64,000 bases of DNA from Polyodon spathula (lineage: Eukaryota; Chordata; Actinopteri; Acipenseriformes; Polyodontidae). The translations under genes and the position numbers were made by a program. The notes beneath the pieces were generated by a model, which ran no database searches, had not been told where the DNA came from, and worked only from the letters and a program-made list of their open reading frames with translations. The stretch covers positions 56,114,184 to 56,178,183 of the forward strand of contig NC_054538.1 of assembly GCF_017654505.1 (NCBI RefSeq). The letters are read 5' to 3'. Numbering within the stretch: position 1 is the first letter of the stretch; each line of letters begins with the position of its first letter. This document shows positions 12,463 to 24,541 of this stretch, one piece after another.

Positions 12463-12545
12463 AGATATATATAATATATATCTATATATATATAAATATA
12501 TATATATATCAACTTTATATATATATAGATATATATATATATATA
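12463..12545. repeat. Imperfect (AT)n repeat
   Basis: Alternating AT with scattered interruptions. Chance open frames here read Tyr-Ile runs and are not genes. Confidence 0.85.
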
Positions 12546-14348
12546 ACTTATCACAGTTTTAACAAAAAAAACACAAAATATTCCTATAATAAAAGTGTCA
12601 CATATCAATTTATGTAGGAAAAAAGCCAAGGTGGGTAAATATTATATGTTATTTTATATTATTGGTAATGAATTAATTTTATTTTTGCTTTTTTTTTTTG
12701 TTTTCATTTCAAATGTGTCTCCTTGCAACTGTTAAAGAAATTGTTAAGGATGTCAGATTTTCTTTGGGTCTTGATCGACAGTACTTTGGTATTTAGGTTT
12801 ATAATATTTTACTTTAAGCAGGTGGCGGTTGGTGGCCAACATTTTTGGGTGTTCACACCTCAGATGCAGGTGAGGGGTGGGGTCTAGGGTATAGAAGGAC
12901 TGTCCAGTAGAGCTGTTTCTTGTTGGAAGCGAAACAAAAAGTTTGCCCTGCTATGTCTTATAGTGGATTTCTTTTGATAACTTTATTATTAAAGTTAGGA
13001 ATGTCAGCCATCATGTCTTTTTTTCCATTGATAACATAGCTAAAGCATTTAATCATTCGGCTTTCATATCAAAAATGTTGAAATAAGACAAATATATTAA
13101 AACACCTGAATGTATTTGAAAATGTGTAAGTGTATTGCGCTGGCAAAACAATGGGTAGCAGTCCCAAAATAATAATACACAGGTTGCAGAGATAATGACA
13201 GTAAGACACACACAAAGACCCACACAATCAAATCCAAAGTAAGTGCTTTAGTGCTCGTGGTGAAATACAATCTATCATGAACAAAGGTGCAGTGTTGTCC
13301 GGGTTTAGTGCTGCTCTGTAGCGACAGCTCCGGGTCATGTTAGCGGTCTCATAACAACAAACAAGTATATAATTAGACACGACAAAACAAACAAAACACT
13401 CACGATACTTTAACACGGTCCTCCTTCTGGGTTGGCGTTAACACTAGAAGCACAACGGCAGTCATTTTGGCGGTTTTTGGTCTTAAAATGTAATTTTCTC
13501 CAGTCGTGTAACACATATGGGGCTGTGCGTTCATGTACCTTTGTGTCCATATGTAATAAATATTCTCACAAAGCATGAAATGTGGGAGTGCAGAAATACA
13601 GGAGATATATTACATTACACCTAAAAGCCCTGGGAGCCCGGCACATTGACGGCCACACAGAAAACAATTGTATTTTGATTAGAGAGAACGGTATTCTACT
13701 TTATTATTTTTATTTACCAGTCCGCAGTGTGCTTAGCTGTAAACAGATTAGTCTCTACTCTCTGCCTGACTGCATGACTGACAGTCTATTGTTTACAATC
13801 AGCCTTTTGAAGGCTGGCGCCTGCTTGCTATCGGTGCTGCTTTGGTCAGTCAATTAGCATCCTGACTAGTGAAAATAAATTCCAGAGACCGTGGAGTTTT
13901 ACTACGCAACAAAATATGGAGTTGCTGTTTAGGATCAGATGGTGGTCTGTGCAGGTGTTTTACAATGTATTGGATCTAGCAGCCAGAAGAATTTACCAAG
14001 GAGAGAATATATTTTACAGTCAAATTAGCCTTATACTGGTTTGTTTGTATCAGAATATCTCAGGGAGCTCAAAGCAACCAACGAACACAAATGAGTGAGC
14101 CTCAACGGCTAACGGACCATACTGTAGTGTATGAACTATCCTTAAGAGTGCAGAAAATATAAACTGTGTACAGGGGCATAATGGTAGAACTGTATAAGAA
14201 CAATATAGGCTATAATAACTGCAGACAGATGGACACACTGATGACATTTCTATTATTTTTATATGGCAGCTCCACAATCGGGAGAATATATATATTTTCC
14301 TCCATAATAAATTATAAAATGCAACGCCAATCACATTGAATATAAAAG

Positions 14349-14372
14349 TTTTTTTTTTTTTTTTTTTTTTTT
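14349..14372. repeat. Poly-T tract
   Basis: A run of more than 20 T in intron 3, equal to A on the gene's sense strand. No retroposon body was recognised. Confidence 0.8.
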
Positions 14373-15203
14373 AATGCAATTAAATATGCAAAACATAAAA
14401 GTGCCTAATTTTGATTTGAAACTGGAATATTAATGGTTACCATGCACAGGCATGATGGAAAATACTGTAGAGTGAATGCATCTGTATTGGTCACCTTGTT
14501 TTTTTGTTTGCTATTTTGTTTGTTCAAACGCCATGGCCGAACATGTATTTAAGACAAATTCAACCGTGCTCGGTTCTTCTCAGTCCTGTGAAAGAAGAGA
14601 GGGATGGAAATATCCGCTGTGTGCTCTTCTGCAGCAAGTACCCCGCTCTGCTCACACTACACTCTGTACCCAACACAGGGCCGGATTAACCAATATGCCA
14701 ATAAAACCATAACATGCATACGGCCCCCAAAATATGGGTTAGCGTATTGTCAGAATATTCCGCAACGTACTCTTTCTATTTATGTATTGCTCTGAGCATA
14801 CTCTTAAACTCAGGGGAGATATTCAGGAGGACATAAAGATGTTTCAGACTCCTGTAAGTTGATCGTTCGTGCACTGGGCTTGCAACGTATCCAGACAACT
14901 TTTAAACAATTCGAGAAAATCACACGGACAACTCATTTAACTTTAAGTTTTAACGAATCAGAGTAGTATCAGTAGTCCTCCAGTTTATTAAATGCTTAAA
15001 AATGGATCAAGTAGTTACAGACTACTTCAAATTACAGCTGACAGGCAGCCTAGGCATTTCCAGTGCTTTTACAGGTTTAACAGCATTAATACTTCAACAC
15101 AGTAATACAAATATGGTTATCATAAATTTAGCCTATATATTTAGCCTTCAGGTTATAAAATGCAAAAAGCTAAATAAGCCCACCCCTAAATTCTAGAACT
15201 TAT

Positions 15204-15228
15204 TATATATATATATATATATATATAT
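15204..15228. repeat. (TA)n microsatellite
   Basis: A short pure TA run in intron 3. Confidence 0.85.
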
Positions 15229-17797
15229 CACTCTCTTAAGACTAAAACATAACTTATATACCTTATAGCAATGCATCAATATAAAAGAGATATTATATTA
15301 AAAACACAACTTGTAGTTAGCAAATAGTGTGATACCTGACTGGGGTTTTTACAGGATTTTCCCTCCATTGAATACATCAGGAGTCCCAATTAAATCTTAT
15401 CATCAATCTGCCTTGACAGTTCCTATCTTTGAGTTAATTATATTTTCTAGAAGGATCCAGTCAACTCTGTTTTCAAAACTAATGGAATGTGAGATCATGG
15501 TTCTCTATCTTCCACTCCTCCTTTCCCTAAAAATAAAGTGAACTGCAGTTCACAGGGTCCTTGCTACCAAATACAACAGAAGTATATGTGTATATATGAG
15601 AGATGTTTTAATAAGTAACACCAGATCTATTTAATTGTATTAACCTGGGTCCAAAAAAATGTATGTCCTTTTTAGCAGCATATTATGTTACCTTTTCAAT
15701 GTGTTGTTAATGGGTCAGTTTAACTTCACACAGAAATGTGTATTAACAAAGTATGTGACAAAGAGTGTAGGGGTTTATCATAACCCTTTGAATAAGACCA
15801 CTAAGCATACAGAGGTAAGTCTGGTTATTTTCATTTAAATTCAGGCTATAATAAACATGTTAAATACAGTATAATCGCCTTATATTAACTTGTAGCATGC
15901 TTAGCCTAAAACTGATCTCCCTTTTTGTTTAAAAAAATTTGTCTGCACAAGCATGTTTCCACACACCCTGTTTACTTGACAAGGCTAGTGTTTTAATTAA
16001 TATGAAACTCATTATGTAAGCACTTTTCCAAATTCACAGCATGAAGTCATTTTCTGGCCGATTCAAAAGATGCCTGGACGGGTATCTTTTCAGATAATAC
16101 AAAAAAAAAAAACATACATCCTAATTTTTATAAATAAGCTCTCATTATTTTCTTAATATAATGAGATACATACTCCTGTCTTTCTTAAAGAACCATCCTT
16201 TGGTTATCATTCAAGGTTGGCAAATACAGCTTTTAAGAGCCAACACCGAATCCTGCTTTGAGGTGCCAAAGACCAAGCCTTATCTTTTGACGGTCTAATG
16301 CCTTTCCAGAATTATACTGTGTGTCTGAGACAAACATTTTATTATTTCAAGGGAAAACTCTACAGCTTTTTATTTACAGTTTTCCTGTAAATAAATACCT
16401 CTGTTTATTACTGCAATAAAACATTTATATAAACTAAACAGGCGTATTATTTGGTTTAATTGATATTGCAATGTCTAAAGGACTGTTTAGTTGGGAAACT
16501 GAACTAATTCACAGGTTAAAGTCTTTAAAAGCCTGATACCTGCAAAAACTTCAGTCTTGTTAGCTGGGCTCCTATCTGCATTCTCATTCCCATTGTCAAT
16601 TTAACTGAATCTGGGTCCATCAAAGAACCGCACACTCTTTCAACCAAGGCCTTCCATGCAAAAGGATCTAATGACTTATAGCACAAAAGGGTCATGCCAG
16701 ATCTGCCTGTGACAGTATGGCCAAGGCGTGTGTTAAGCTGGCCCTGCGTCTAAGTGTACCCCAAGGCTCTTTATAGAAGCTGAGGGCTGCAGTTGATTCA
16801 GATATCCAGTGCAGGCTTCAGATATACTTGCAAAGGTCTGTGCTACCCAGAACAGCAGCTGATCCCTAGTGTAATGCTTGAAAAGCCTATATATCTGGAA
16901 TGAACTCGTTCAGCACTGAACACAAGTATAGAAAGGGCATTAGTACAGGAAAGTTACCTTCATTAAAAAAATTCAGCTGTGGCTTAACCCAAAGGGGTCT
17001 AGTCTGATTGAATCAATGAAATAAACAAGGTGCTGGGTAATGAAAGTCAGAGAGCCCTCACAATCTACAGCAGCAGCTGTACACAAGTAACAGCTGCAGT
17101 AATGTAAACTTCCATAAGAGGGCAGCACCCGTCATTGTAAGATACAGTACTACAATACAAGGCATATTGGGCAGGATTTCAACCAGTGTTAATCTAGAAA
17201 TCGGTATGTATCATTGATTTTGGTATTTTCAAGAGGTTGTTATGCCTATTTCGTTATTAAATAAGCGTCCTAATGTGATTTACGAACTGATGTTGAGTTA
17301 CAAAATAATGTTGATATCTTAACGAGCAGGGCTTATTGAGTGGGAATTTAAAAGCAAAGCAGTGTTAATTGTCATAATTTATCGGGAGTTAATTTGCACT
17401 TGGAAAAATAAGGTTTTAATTAACAAAAGAGTATATAACTTGCCTTGAAACAGCTTTAATAATCGTAAATCAGCATTTTATATGTGAAGTGTTCTAAATA
17501 AATGTACATTCTGCATGACAAAATGCGCAATTTTAAATGAAGTTTAGAAATTATACACAAAATAGATATTCCCATTATTTTCTGTTTTCACTTGGCTGGT
17601 GCGCGAGCTGTCTCCCTTTACACTAGTAGTTCACGGGACACCTGCATAGGCGGAAGGGGAATGGAGTGCTTGTGGGACTTGGGCGATAGAGTGTTAGTGA
17701 CAAAGTCGAACAGACAGGACAGGTCCCCTACTGCTTGAAGATCCGCTAGCTGCTTGAGCAGTGGTGGAGAGTAGGGGACGACATGGATGGAGGAAAT

Positions 17798-17824
17798 CCC
17801 CCCCCCCCCCCCCCCCCCCCCCCC
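17798..17824. repeat. Poly-C run (27 C)
   Basis: A run of about 27 C lies inside the nested insertion. It makes G-rich sequence on the DISC1 sense strand. Exact length is uncertain. Confidence 0.85.
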
Positions 17825-18225
17825 TCGGTGGAGGACCCGTCCCAGCAGCTTGCCTGGTGGTAGGGAGACCTGGCTACCCCGGGGGAACAGAAAGGTACCC
17901 GGACCTGGAAAGGAAAAAGATCTAGACAGGTCCCTTCCGTAGAACCGACCTCCATCAGGCGTGAGCCCCGAAGTGAGGGCCAGGCACCCGCTGGATGCCT
18001 GTGGGACCCAGTGTTAAATGAGAGAGGGTTAAGAGAAAGGCGTATAGATTAGAGCCTCACTGAGGTTAAAGCGCACAAGCTGCGAAAGAATAGGTGTGGC
18101 CGGGGGTCCCCTCTGACCTACGAGGAACCTGGGTGGTGGAGCCAGGCCTGGCGAGGGGAGTGAGACTCACTTTCCCCTCAGAGGGAGCCCTGTGCGGACA
18201 ATGCAGTGAAGGAAGAAAAGAAGAA

Positions 18226-18260
18226 GAGGAGGAGGAGGAGGAGGAGGAGGAGGAGGAGGA
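18226..18260. repeat. (GAG)n microsatellite
   Basis: About 12 GAG/AGG units. They explain the poly-Glu, poly-Arg and poly-Ser runs in the overlapping open frames. Confidence 0.9.
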
Positions 18261-20221
18261 CCAACCAAAGCGAAAGACAAGAGCAGGAAATAGTGCACAA
18301 CTTAAATAGGGATGAGAGAGAGATTGACAGATGGTATAGCCAGAGGGGATCCCCGGCACTGCACAAACCCCGCCCAGAAACCAGCGAGAGCACAATGCCA
18401 GTTATTAGGAGCAGCTGGGAGACAGCTGGTGAATCAACCCCGTCCAAAAGCAGATATACCAAAAATGCGGCCGCTTCCTTTCCCCAGACAGAACAGCGTG
18501 GTCTTGGGATAACTGACTGAGAAAGAGAGAGGAAAGCAGGTGAGTGCCTTTTACGGTGTCCCCTGAACTACACCATAAGGCTACATTTTCCATAACAGCG
18601 AATTATGCTTCCATTCATTTCTTGATCTCGTTAACATGCATTTTGATTAACGAGTTCACCTTACCAAATTGTTGAGATAGGTAGTGATGTATGTGACTTG
18701 TTACAATTAAGCACTAACGGATTGATTTAATTAACGGATTGATTTAATATCACTTGCTACTAAACCACCTCGTTACTATAACAGAAGTTCGATACACAAC
18801 AGTGCTTTTTGAAAATCTTGCCCATTTCTTCACAATAGGGGCTGTTGTGAAAGACAGTTTCACTAGTTAATCACTGATTAAAAACAGAGTGATTTCCAAT
18901 GCTTTTTCAAACTGGAATAAAATGAATGAGAAGACTAAATATTAAGATATTCTATACAATTGAGGGCTATACTAATTAATTTACTTATTTTTTTATTATT
19001 GGGTATAACTTTTTTTTAAACCTTGTTACACTATTCCTTTCAGAGCAGGAAAATCAATATAAGGGTGAACAAAAAAAATACACAATGCACATTAAAAAAA
19101 AAAAAAAAAACTTTACAAAAGGGTCTGGAAAACCGAGCGCTCCTGAAAAGAATGCCTGCTAAGCAATTGTCTGTCAATACAATGCCAATGGTGCAAATAT
19201 AATTAGCCTCATTACAGCATATCATTTTAATATAGAAAATATTTAATTAGCACAATAACACACTTGATCCAACATTAGCACACTTGGAGGTGTTCCCAAT
19301 AGAACCCCACATCTTCTGGAATGTTACTGCTTCTTCTAGTAGAATAGGATTGCAGGTAACGTATATTGCTTAAGATCTCAAAACAACTAATGATCATTAT
19401 CAGAGCTACATCTTGAGGGAAATGTGATGGATTTCAAAAGGTCAAATTGGAAGTTCTTGATTCCCACCTGCCAACCATTCCACAGTAAAGCGCAATCCCA
19501 TAGGTATGAGAAACTTTTGTCTGCAGTGTTGCTGAACTCCTAAGTCACGTGTGCTAACGCTGTCCGTTTCAAAGTCCTGCCTGCAGGCAATTTTGTGCCT
19601 GCAAAGCCAGGCCATCGTGCCCGCGGAAGCTGTTGTTAAATTAAGGGTCGTGAAGACATTTCTGGCGGGTCGTAGCGTGGGGAAATAAAGAAAGCTTTGA
19701 ACACGTTTTCCAACAAAAGTGCCACAGCAGTCTGTTGATAGTGCTGCTCACGTACACAACATTTTTTGTCGTTTTTAATGGCTTTTGCAATACGATCAAT
19801 CATGGCTTCATTCCCGAGCAGAGGCGGGGTGTTAATATGCAGGGTAAGCACTGAATTTCACCAACTGTTATTGAGAAAAATAATACATTTCAGAATTTAG
19901 AATTTCATTTTCTATCCCTATTTTTTTTTATTTAGTTCACCAGACAAGGGGAACACCGTATTATATTTAGTTACGAATCAACATTCTCTGAATAATTGTA
20001 CTGGTGATGAGCGATCTTTAAAACAGTAGTGTTGACAAATTTGTCAAATTGAAACAAAGCGAGACGCTGTCTACTTTTTTTATTTTAGTTTATTTATGGT
20101 TATCTGTGTAAACATGCTGTTTTTTATGTAAATTATTTAAAGAATAAGAGCAGCACACACAATTACTGCCTGAGACTTGGCCTTAGAGTGAGCCAAGAAT
20201 AACCCCACTAAAACTTAAAGA

Positions 20222-20222
20222 A

Positions 20223-20280
<58 letters not shown>
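20222..20280. repeat. (AT)n microsatellite abutting a Tc1 end
   Basis: A nearly pure AT run ends exactly where Tc1 terminal sequence begins. TA-rich DNA is the insertion target of Tc1 elements. Confidence 0.9.
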
Positions 20281-20286
<6 letters not shown>

Positions 20287-20419
20287 TCACTTTGACATTA
20301 TGGACTTTTTCTGTGTTGATCAGTGGCAAAAACTCCTAATTAAATCCATTTTGATTCTATATTGTAACACAATAAACTGTGGAAAAGTTAAAGGGGGTGA
20401 ATATTTTTGAGAGTCACTG
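20281..20419. mobile_element. Tc1-like right terminal fragment
   Basis: These 139 bases match the right end of the Tc1 copy at 40347-41810, including CACTTTGACA, TTGATCAGTGGCAAAAACTC and the terminal GAG-CCACTG-like end followed by TA. No transposase sequence and no left end are present, so it is a truncated copy or an internal deletion derivative. Confidence 0.8.
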
Positions 20420-20699
20420 TATATATAATGTCATTGAAGGCACTGTGTAAGATAAGAACCTATGATAGTCAGCATGCCCGCAAACAGCCAAGTAAGATCA
20501 ATTTATGCCCATGCCAAAATTACTTTGAGGACCACTGCTCTCCAAGAACAGTACAGTAGTCTTTGAATTTGAATCTGCAGGAGGAGAGTTCCAACACCTG
20601 TGTGAGACACAGAACATCCAATGAATAACTGGTATAAGAACACACAAGCCTGCTTGTCCCAGGAAGACAAAGGCGGCACATAACTTCATTTCTTAGGGT

Positions 20700-21430
20700 T
20701 GAGCAGTTACCCAGCCCCACTGAAACCCCAAAAGAAAACCTTTTAAGGGTCTGCACCAGGGGTGTTCTGTTACTGTGTGGGTATCCGCTGAGTGACGAGA
20801 GAGACAAAGAGGTTTTATTTACAGAGAAACAGGCAGGTGCAGTGGTAGGTGACCACCACTAGGGTACCAGCATTGGTAGTCCTAGTCCAGGAGAACATAT
20901 ACACGTGTACATGAAAATCACAAAAAGAGAAACCAAAACAGTGTGATAAAACAGCTCTGTTCCCACTATAAATGCGGTCCCCCTCCAGGAACCTTCTCCC
21001 TAATACACACTGAATAAACTGGAGTGGGATTAAAATCCTCTAAATGAAACCTTTTTCTAAATACCAAGGGTCCCGTTTAAATAACACAGTGGTCCTTGGT
21101 TGCGCTCACAGCCCCTGTTAAACACACAGTGGTCACGTATTTGGTTCACTCACCCTGGATCTGCACACAGTCATAAGGCTTCCAGCTGGTGGACAAAGCA
21201 CAGGACCAAGGACTGCTTTTTCAGCCCCTTTTTAAAGACATTTGGCCAGGGTTAATTGATAATCAATTAGCAAAACAACACCTGGCCACAACCTGGATTT
21301 CAATTAAGCAGGGAGGGGATGCCATATCTAACATAAACTTTGTGTGCAAAATTAAACAAATTTTGTTTACAAACCCAACAAAAAACTATTATTTACAGGT
21401 GCAGGGCCCTGCCGTAGAGTCTTTCTAATT
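20700..21430 (-). mobile_element. Possible LTR or retroelement fragment
   Basis: This block has a different composition from its surroundings. On the minus strand it shows a TTTAAA/TATA-type word and AATAAA-type words near 20815 (TTTATT on plus), in an order that could fit an LTR. I could not find TG...CA ends with a target duplication. The call is an inference from composition and signal order only. Confidence 0.3.
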
Positions 21431-22914
21431 TTCACAAGGACACTGACATTTGCTTGTTCTTGTTTAAGCTGTAATATTCAATTCAAAGATGAATATGCTT
21501 AATTCACTGTTGAACCCTGCTGATTTTAATGATATTTTATTGCTAAATTTAAGCTGCAGTATGCCACAATCATTTTCACTATTAAGTAGATATAGAACAC
21601 CTCTGTGTATGTTTATCAGACTTTGGTGGACTTTGACAGTGAAGTGAATATGTACGTTCCTGCTTATATTAGTATATCTTTAACTCTGCGACAGGTATAC
21701 AAATATTACAAGTTATTTTACTAAAAAAAAAAAAAACAAAGCTATATATGAAAGCTTTTAAAAAGCCAATCAAAGCAGTATCATTTCTTTTTGTTTTATA
21801 GATCTGCTTAAGATCTACAGCTTGCCTTTCAGTGTAATTGATTTTTGTTCTGGTCTAGTCGCCAGGTGTTTGCAGTTTCCATTTTTTCATTGGGATTCAT
21901 GTTACCAGTATGCTAAGACATGTAAGCCATAACAGTAAATAGCAACAGGAGGTTATACATGGCAAACTCAGTTGTAAAATGCAAAAAGCCTGTTGATTTT
22001 ATTTGCTCTTTCCACAAATACAGCACATAAAGGATTGCATTCTAAAACTGAAACTGCTGCTTTTTAAACAAAACTGTCCACCCATGATAAAACTGGTGTG
22101 TATTTCAAGATGCAATAATGGTGCTGTCTAACTGGACTCAATCTTTTAAAGATCAGTTAATACATACTGCGACAGTCTTTCACGCTTCAAAGAGTAGACA
22201 TATATATTCAGGAAAACCTTGGGTGATAGCAAGACAAAATGTGTTTATTTTTAGTTGTAAAACTGGGCGGTCATCAATGGTTCCAAAAAGTTATATAGTA
22301 AACTCAGAAATCCAAAACAGTTTGAACTTGCGCCAGGTAAGATTAGTCTTTTGTTCAGAGTAGTGATTAATCATAATCCATCTCACACTAAAACTGCCTG
22401 GTCTAGTCTTTCTTTTATGTTTTTGCACTTCAGGAATATGCGTTTGCAAAGACTCGGACGTGAATGTTTTTGTTACGCTGAATGTACCACAGCCATTTTA
22501 AAATAGTATTTTTTTTTTCAGCAATTCATTATGTGTTTTGGATTACTAGTCAATTCAGAATACCAGGGTCTGAATTAGTGCTTTTATTTGGAAGAATGAG
22601 TCCCAAATATTGAGCATTACTCCTGAACGATAATGTGAGGAAGCAATATGTAAGGTGAGCATGAGTTTACTTAACTTGCAATAATGAGAATGAGGATCCT
22701 TAAAGTGATTGAAGCTAACAAAATAGTTTTTTTTTTTATGTTCTTCTCTGCCATGCACATCTATTGATTATATGTGTCTCAAATGGGCAGTTTTGAAAGT
22801 AATACATGTTATATAAAACATGTATTTTCAAAACATGCCATACTGCCTAGTACTTCACTAGGTTAAAGAAAAATGCTTGGAAGACATGCTCTTTGACTGC
22901 CTTGTACTTCCGGG

Positions 22915-23045
22915 GTCATTTCACCTGGACAGTGAAATTGTCCCCATCTTTTGACTAGCTTCTTTCCTGTCAATAACCAATCAACTGCTTCCTCTATTGA
23001 CTGACATGCTCTCAGCCTTGCTTTGACACAGAAGACACAGGTGAG
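22915..23045. repeat. Diverged dispersed repeat, copy 2
   Basis: This is the partner of 9577-9720; both lie in intron 3 in the same orientation. It has no recognisable coding content. Confidence 0.45.
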
Positions 23046-23285
23046 GTGAAATGACGCAGGGAGTGCAAACAGATTAGCCAAGAATAAGGCATAGAAACTG
23101 CTAGTTTCCTTTAAATCTTCCTGAAATCTCATCTGATTACAAAACAAAATGTAAACAGTCTTTGAAAAAAGCCTGTATTTTGGAACTGTGCCTCCGGCAG
23201 TTTTAACTAGATTATTTCCACTAGATCCACATCACTTAATGGGTGTTTAGTGGATTATTTTCTTATCTAATCTCCCTTGACTTAC

Positions 23286-23355
23286 CTCTGTCATAGTCAT
23301 CCTCTTGTACTGCCTTCTCCTGAAGTTTCTGGAGCTTTAACAATGAGGCCTCAAT
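23286..23355 (-). CDS. disc1: DISC1 coding exon 3
   Basis: This 70-bp exon encodes residues 371-393 plus one base. The peptide contains LLKLQKLQEKAVQEDDYD, closely matching the mammalian block LRLKLQKLQEDAVENDDYD that opens the coiled-coil half of DISC1. The acceptor is TTGTTTTTAG and the donor is GAG|GTAAGT (phase 1). It is read in phase 0 directly after the GC donor of exon 2. It is followed by the largest intron in the window, 15.6 kb. This is one of the strongest identifying segments of the gene. Confidence 0.95.
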
Positions 23356-24541
23356 CTAAAAACAAATAAAAAAGCATTTGTTACATTTATAAACAAGCCT
23401 TTATATTTTAGTGCTGAGAAGTGAATATGCACTTGAAATAAAAATTGTGTATTTTTTCTCATTTACCTTTCATAAAATATAAACACTGCAACATTGATAT
23501 TGTCTGAAATGGAATTACTGTAATTTAGGAATATCATGTCCACCCCTTTACAAATTTTAGAAGTATTGCAGCTCACTGTGGTCAGGATTTATATACAAAA
23601 CACTATATATTTCAGTGGAGTTTACATGAGTATCGTAAGTCACAACATACACGAATACTAACCTGTTTTTCTTGTAGTTGTCAGCAAAAGCTCACAGTCA
23701 TGTCTTTGTTATGTGTGAGAAAAATACAACTAAAACCAAATATCTTATATTGGGATTAATAATATAGTATGTATAAGCACAGTTTAAAGTTTGATGGATC
23801 CAAGTAAATATAATTATTTGCTTTATCCCGCTGCTTAACGTAACAGAGAAGAGCACTGTATGAAAAGATAACATTATACAAGGGGTGTGTGTTATATAAG
23901 AGGTGTTAAATATAACTGCTCAGTCGCACGCACACTGTGCAGATTTTGCGTTACATTCTAGAAATGAAGGTACTCTGAAGATATGTCAGCTTTCCTAATT
24001 AAAATAAAGGGTATGTAACTGAGGGAGATATCCTGGTCCCGAGGTTCAAAGACCAATGTGGTCTGCTCCAACCATCTACCAGGGCATAAATACACTACTT
24101 TAAGCATTAATCCTATAATACATTAAAGTAGTGCCTCAACATGTGTCTGTAACTAGGCTTTCATATAAAAAGAAGATGCAGCCGCATCTTCATCTTCTGA
24201 CAGGTGAGTTACCTCAGTACAACTGCACTCTTTCCAACACGTTATAAAATACAATAACTTAACAATAAAAAATATAATATAACAGATGTTTCACCACTGC
24301 CACACAGTTCCACAGCTTCATACACTCAAGGGCATGTTTAGCATTTAGGCATTCTTGTCTGTTTACTGCATATCTATAATAGGAATATTGTATGGCAGCC
24401 AAATTAGTCAAATTTCATGCTCACATTTAATATACCCTCTTGTGTTGCCAAGCTTCTAATATACTTGCTGAAGAAACCTATCGCTAGCTGGCTCAAGCAC
24501 AGACACACTTGGGCAGAAAGTCTTTAGGATCCAGTACTTGC
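23356..24541 (-). other. DISC1 intron 2 (GC-AG type)
   Basis: This 1,186-bp phase-0 intron begins with GCAAGT on the sense strand and ends TTTTTAG. No repeats or other genes were recognised inside. The GC donor is otherwise a near-perfect match to the donor consensus, which is typical of authentic GC-AG introns. Confidence 0.85.

Larger units (their letters stand above)
17636..18588. mobile_element. Nested GC-rich insertion, unknown class
   Basis: This block of about 950 bp is GC-rich against an AT-rich background and sits inside the dispersed repeat described above. Its right half resembles 27880-28330. Shared segments are GGCC-GGGGTCCC, CAGAGGGAG, an AAGACA/AAATA-GTGCA block and AGAGATTGACA. 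It contains a C run (17798-17824) and a (GAG)n run. Several open frames of 60-110 codons cross it but are low-complexity. I do not recognise a domain; it may be an internal piece of a retroelement. Confidence 0.5.
17459..18835. repeat. Dispersed repeat interrupted by a nested GC-rich insertion
   Basis: The left arm (about 17459-17635) and right arm (about 18589-18835) together align with one uninterrupted stretch at about 38805-39285. Shared words include CATTTTATATGTGAAG, CATTCTGCATGACAAAATGC and GAATTATGCTTCCATTCATT-like sequence. The roughly 950 bp between the arms is absent from the other copy. The 38.8-kb copy therefore acts as an empty-site paralogue. The repeat class is unknown; the arms are not coding. 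Confidence 0.7.

Noticed and set aside
13439..13500. TTAACACTAGAAGC start resembling a piggyBac-type end.
   Set aside because: No matching inverted end with TTAA was found in the following kilobase.
18094..18520. Overlapping open frames of 60-110 codons with Glu, Arg or Ser runs.
   Set aside because: They are produced by the (GAG)n microsatellite and surrounding purine-rich repeat, with no domain.
19636..19851. A 71-codon minus-strand frame with a plausible helical composition in a slightly GC-rich patch.
   Set aside because: No recognised domain and no splice or start context. It may be a transposon relic, but there is nothing to support a call.
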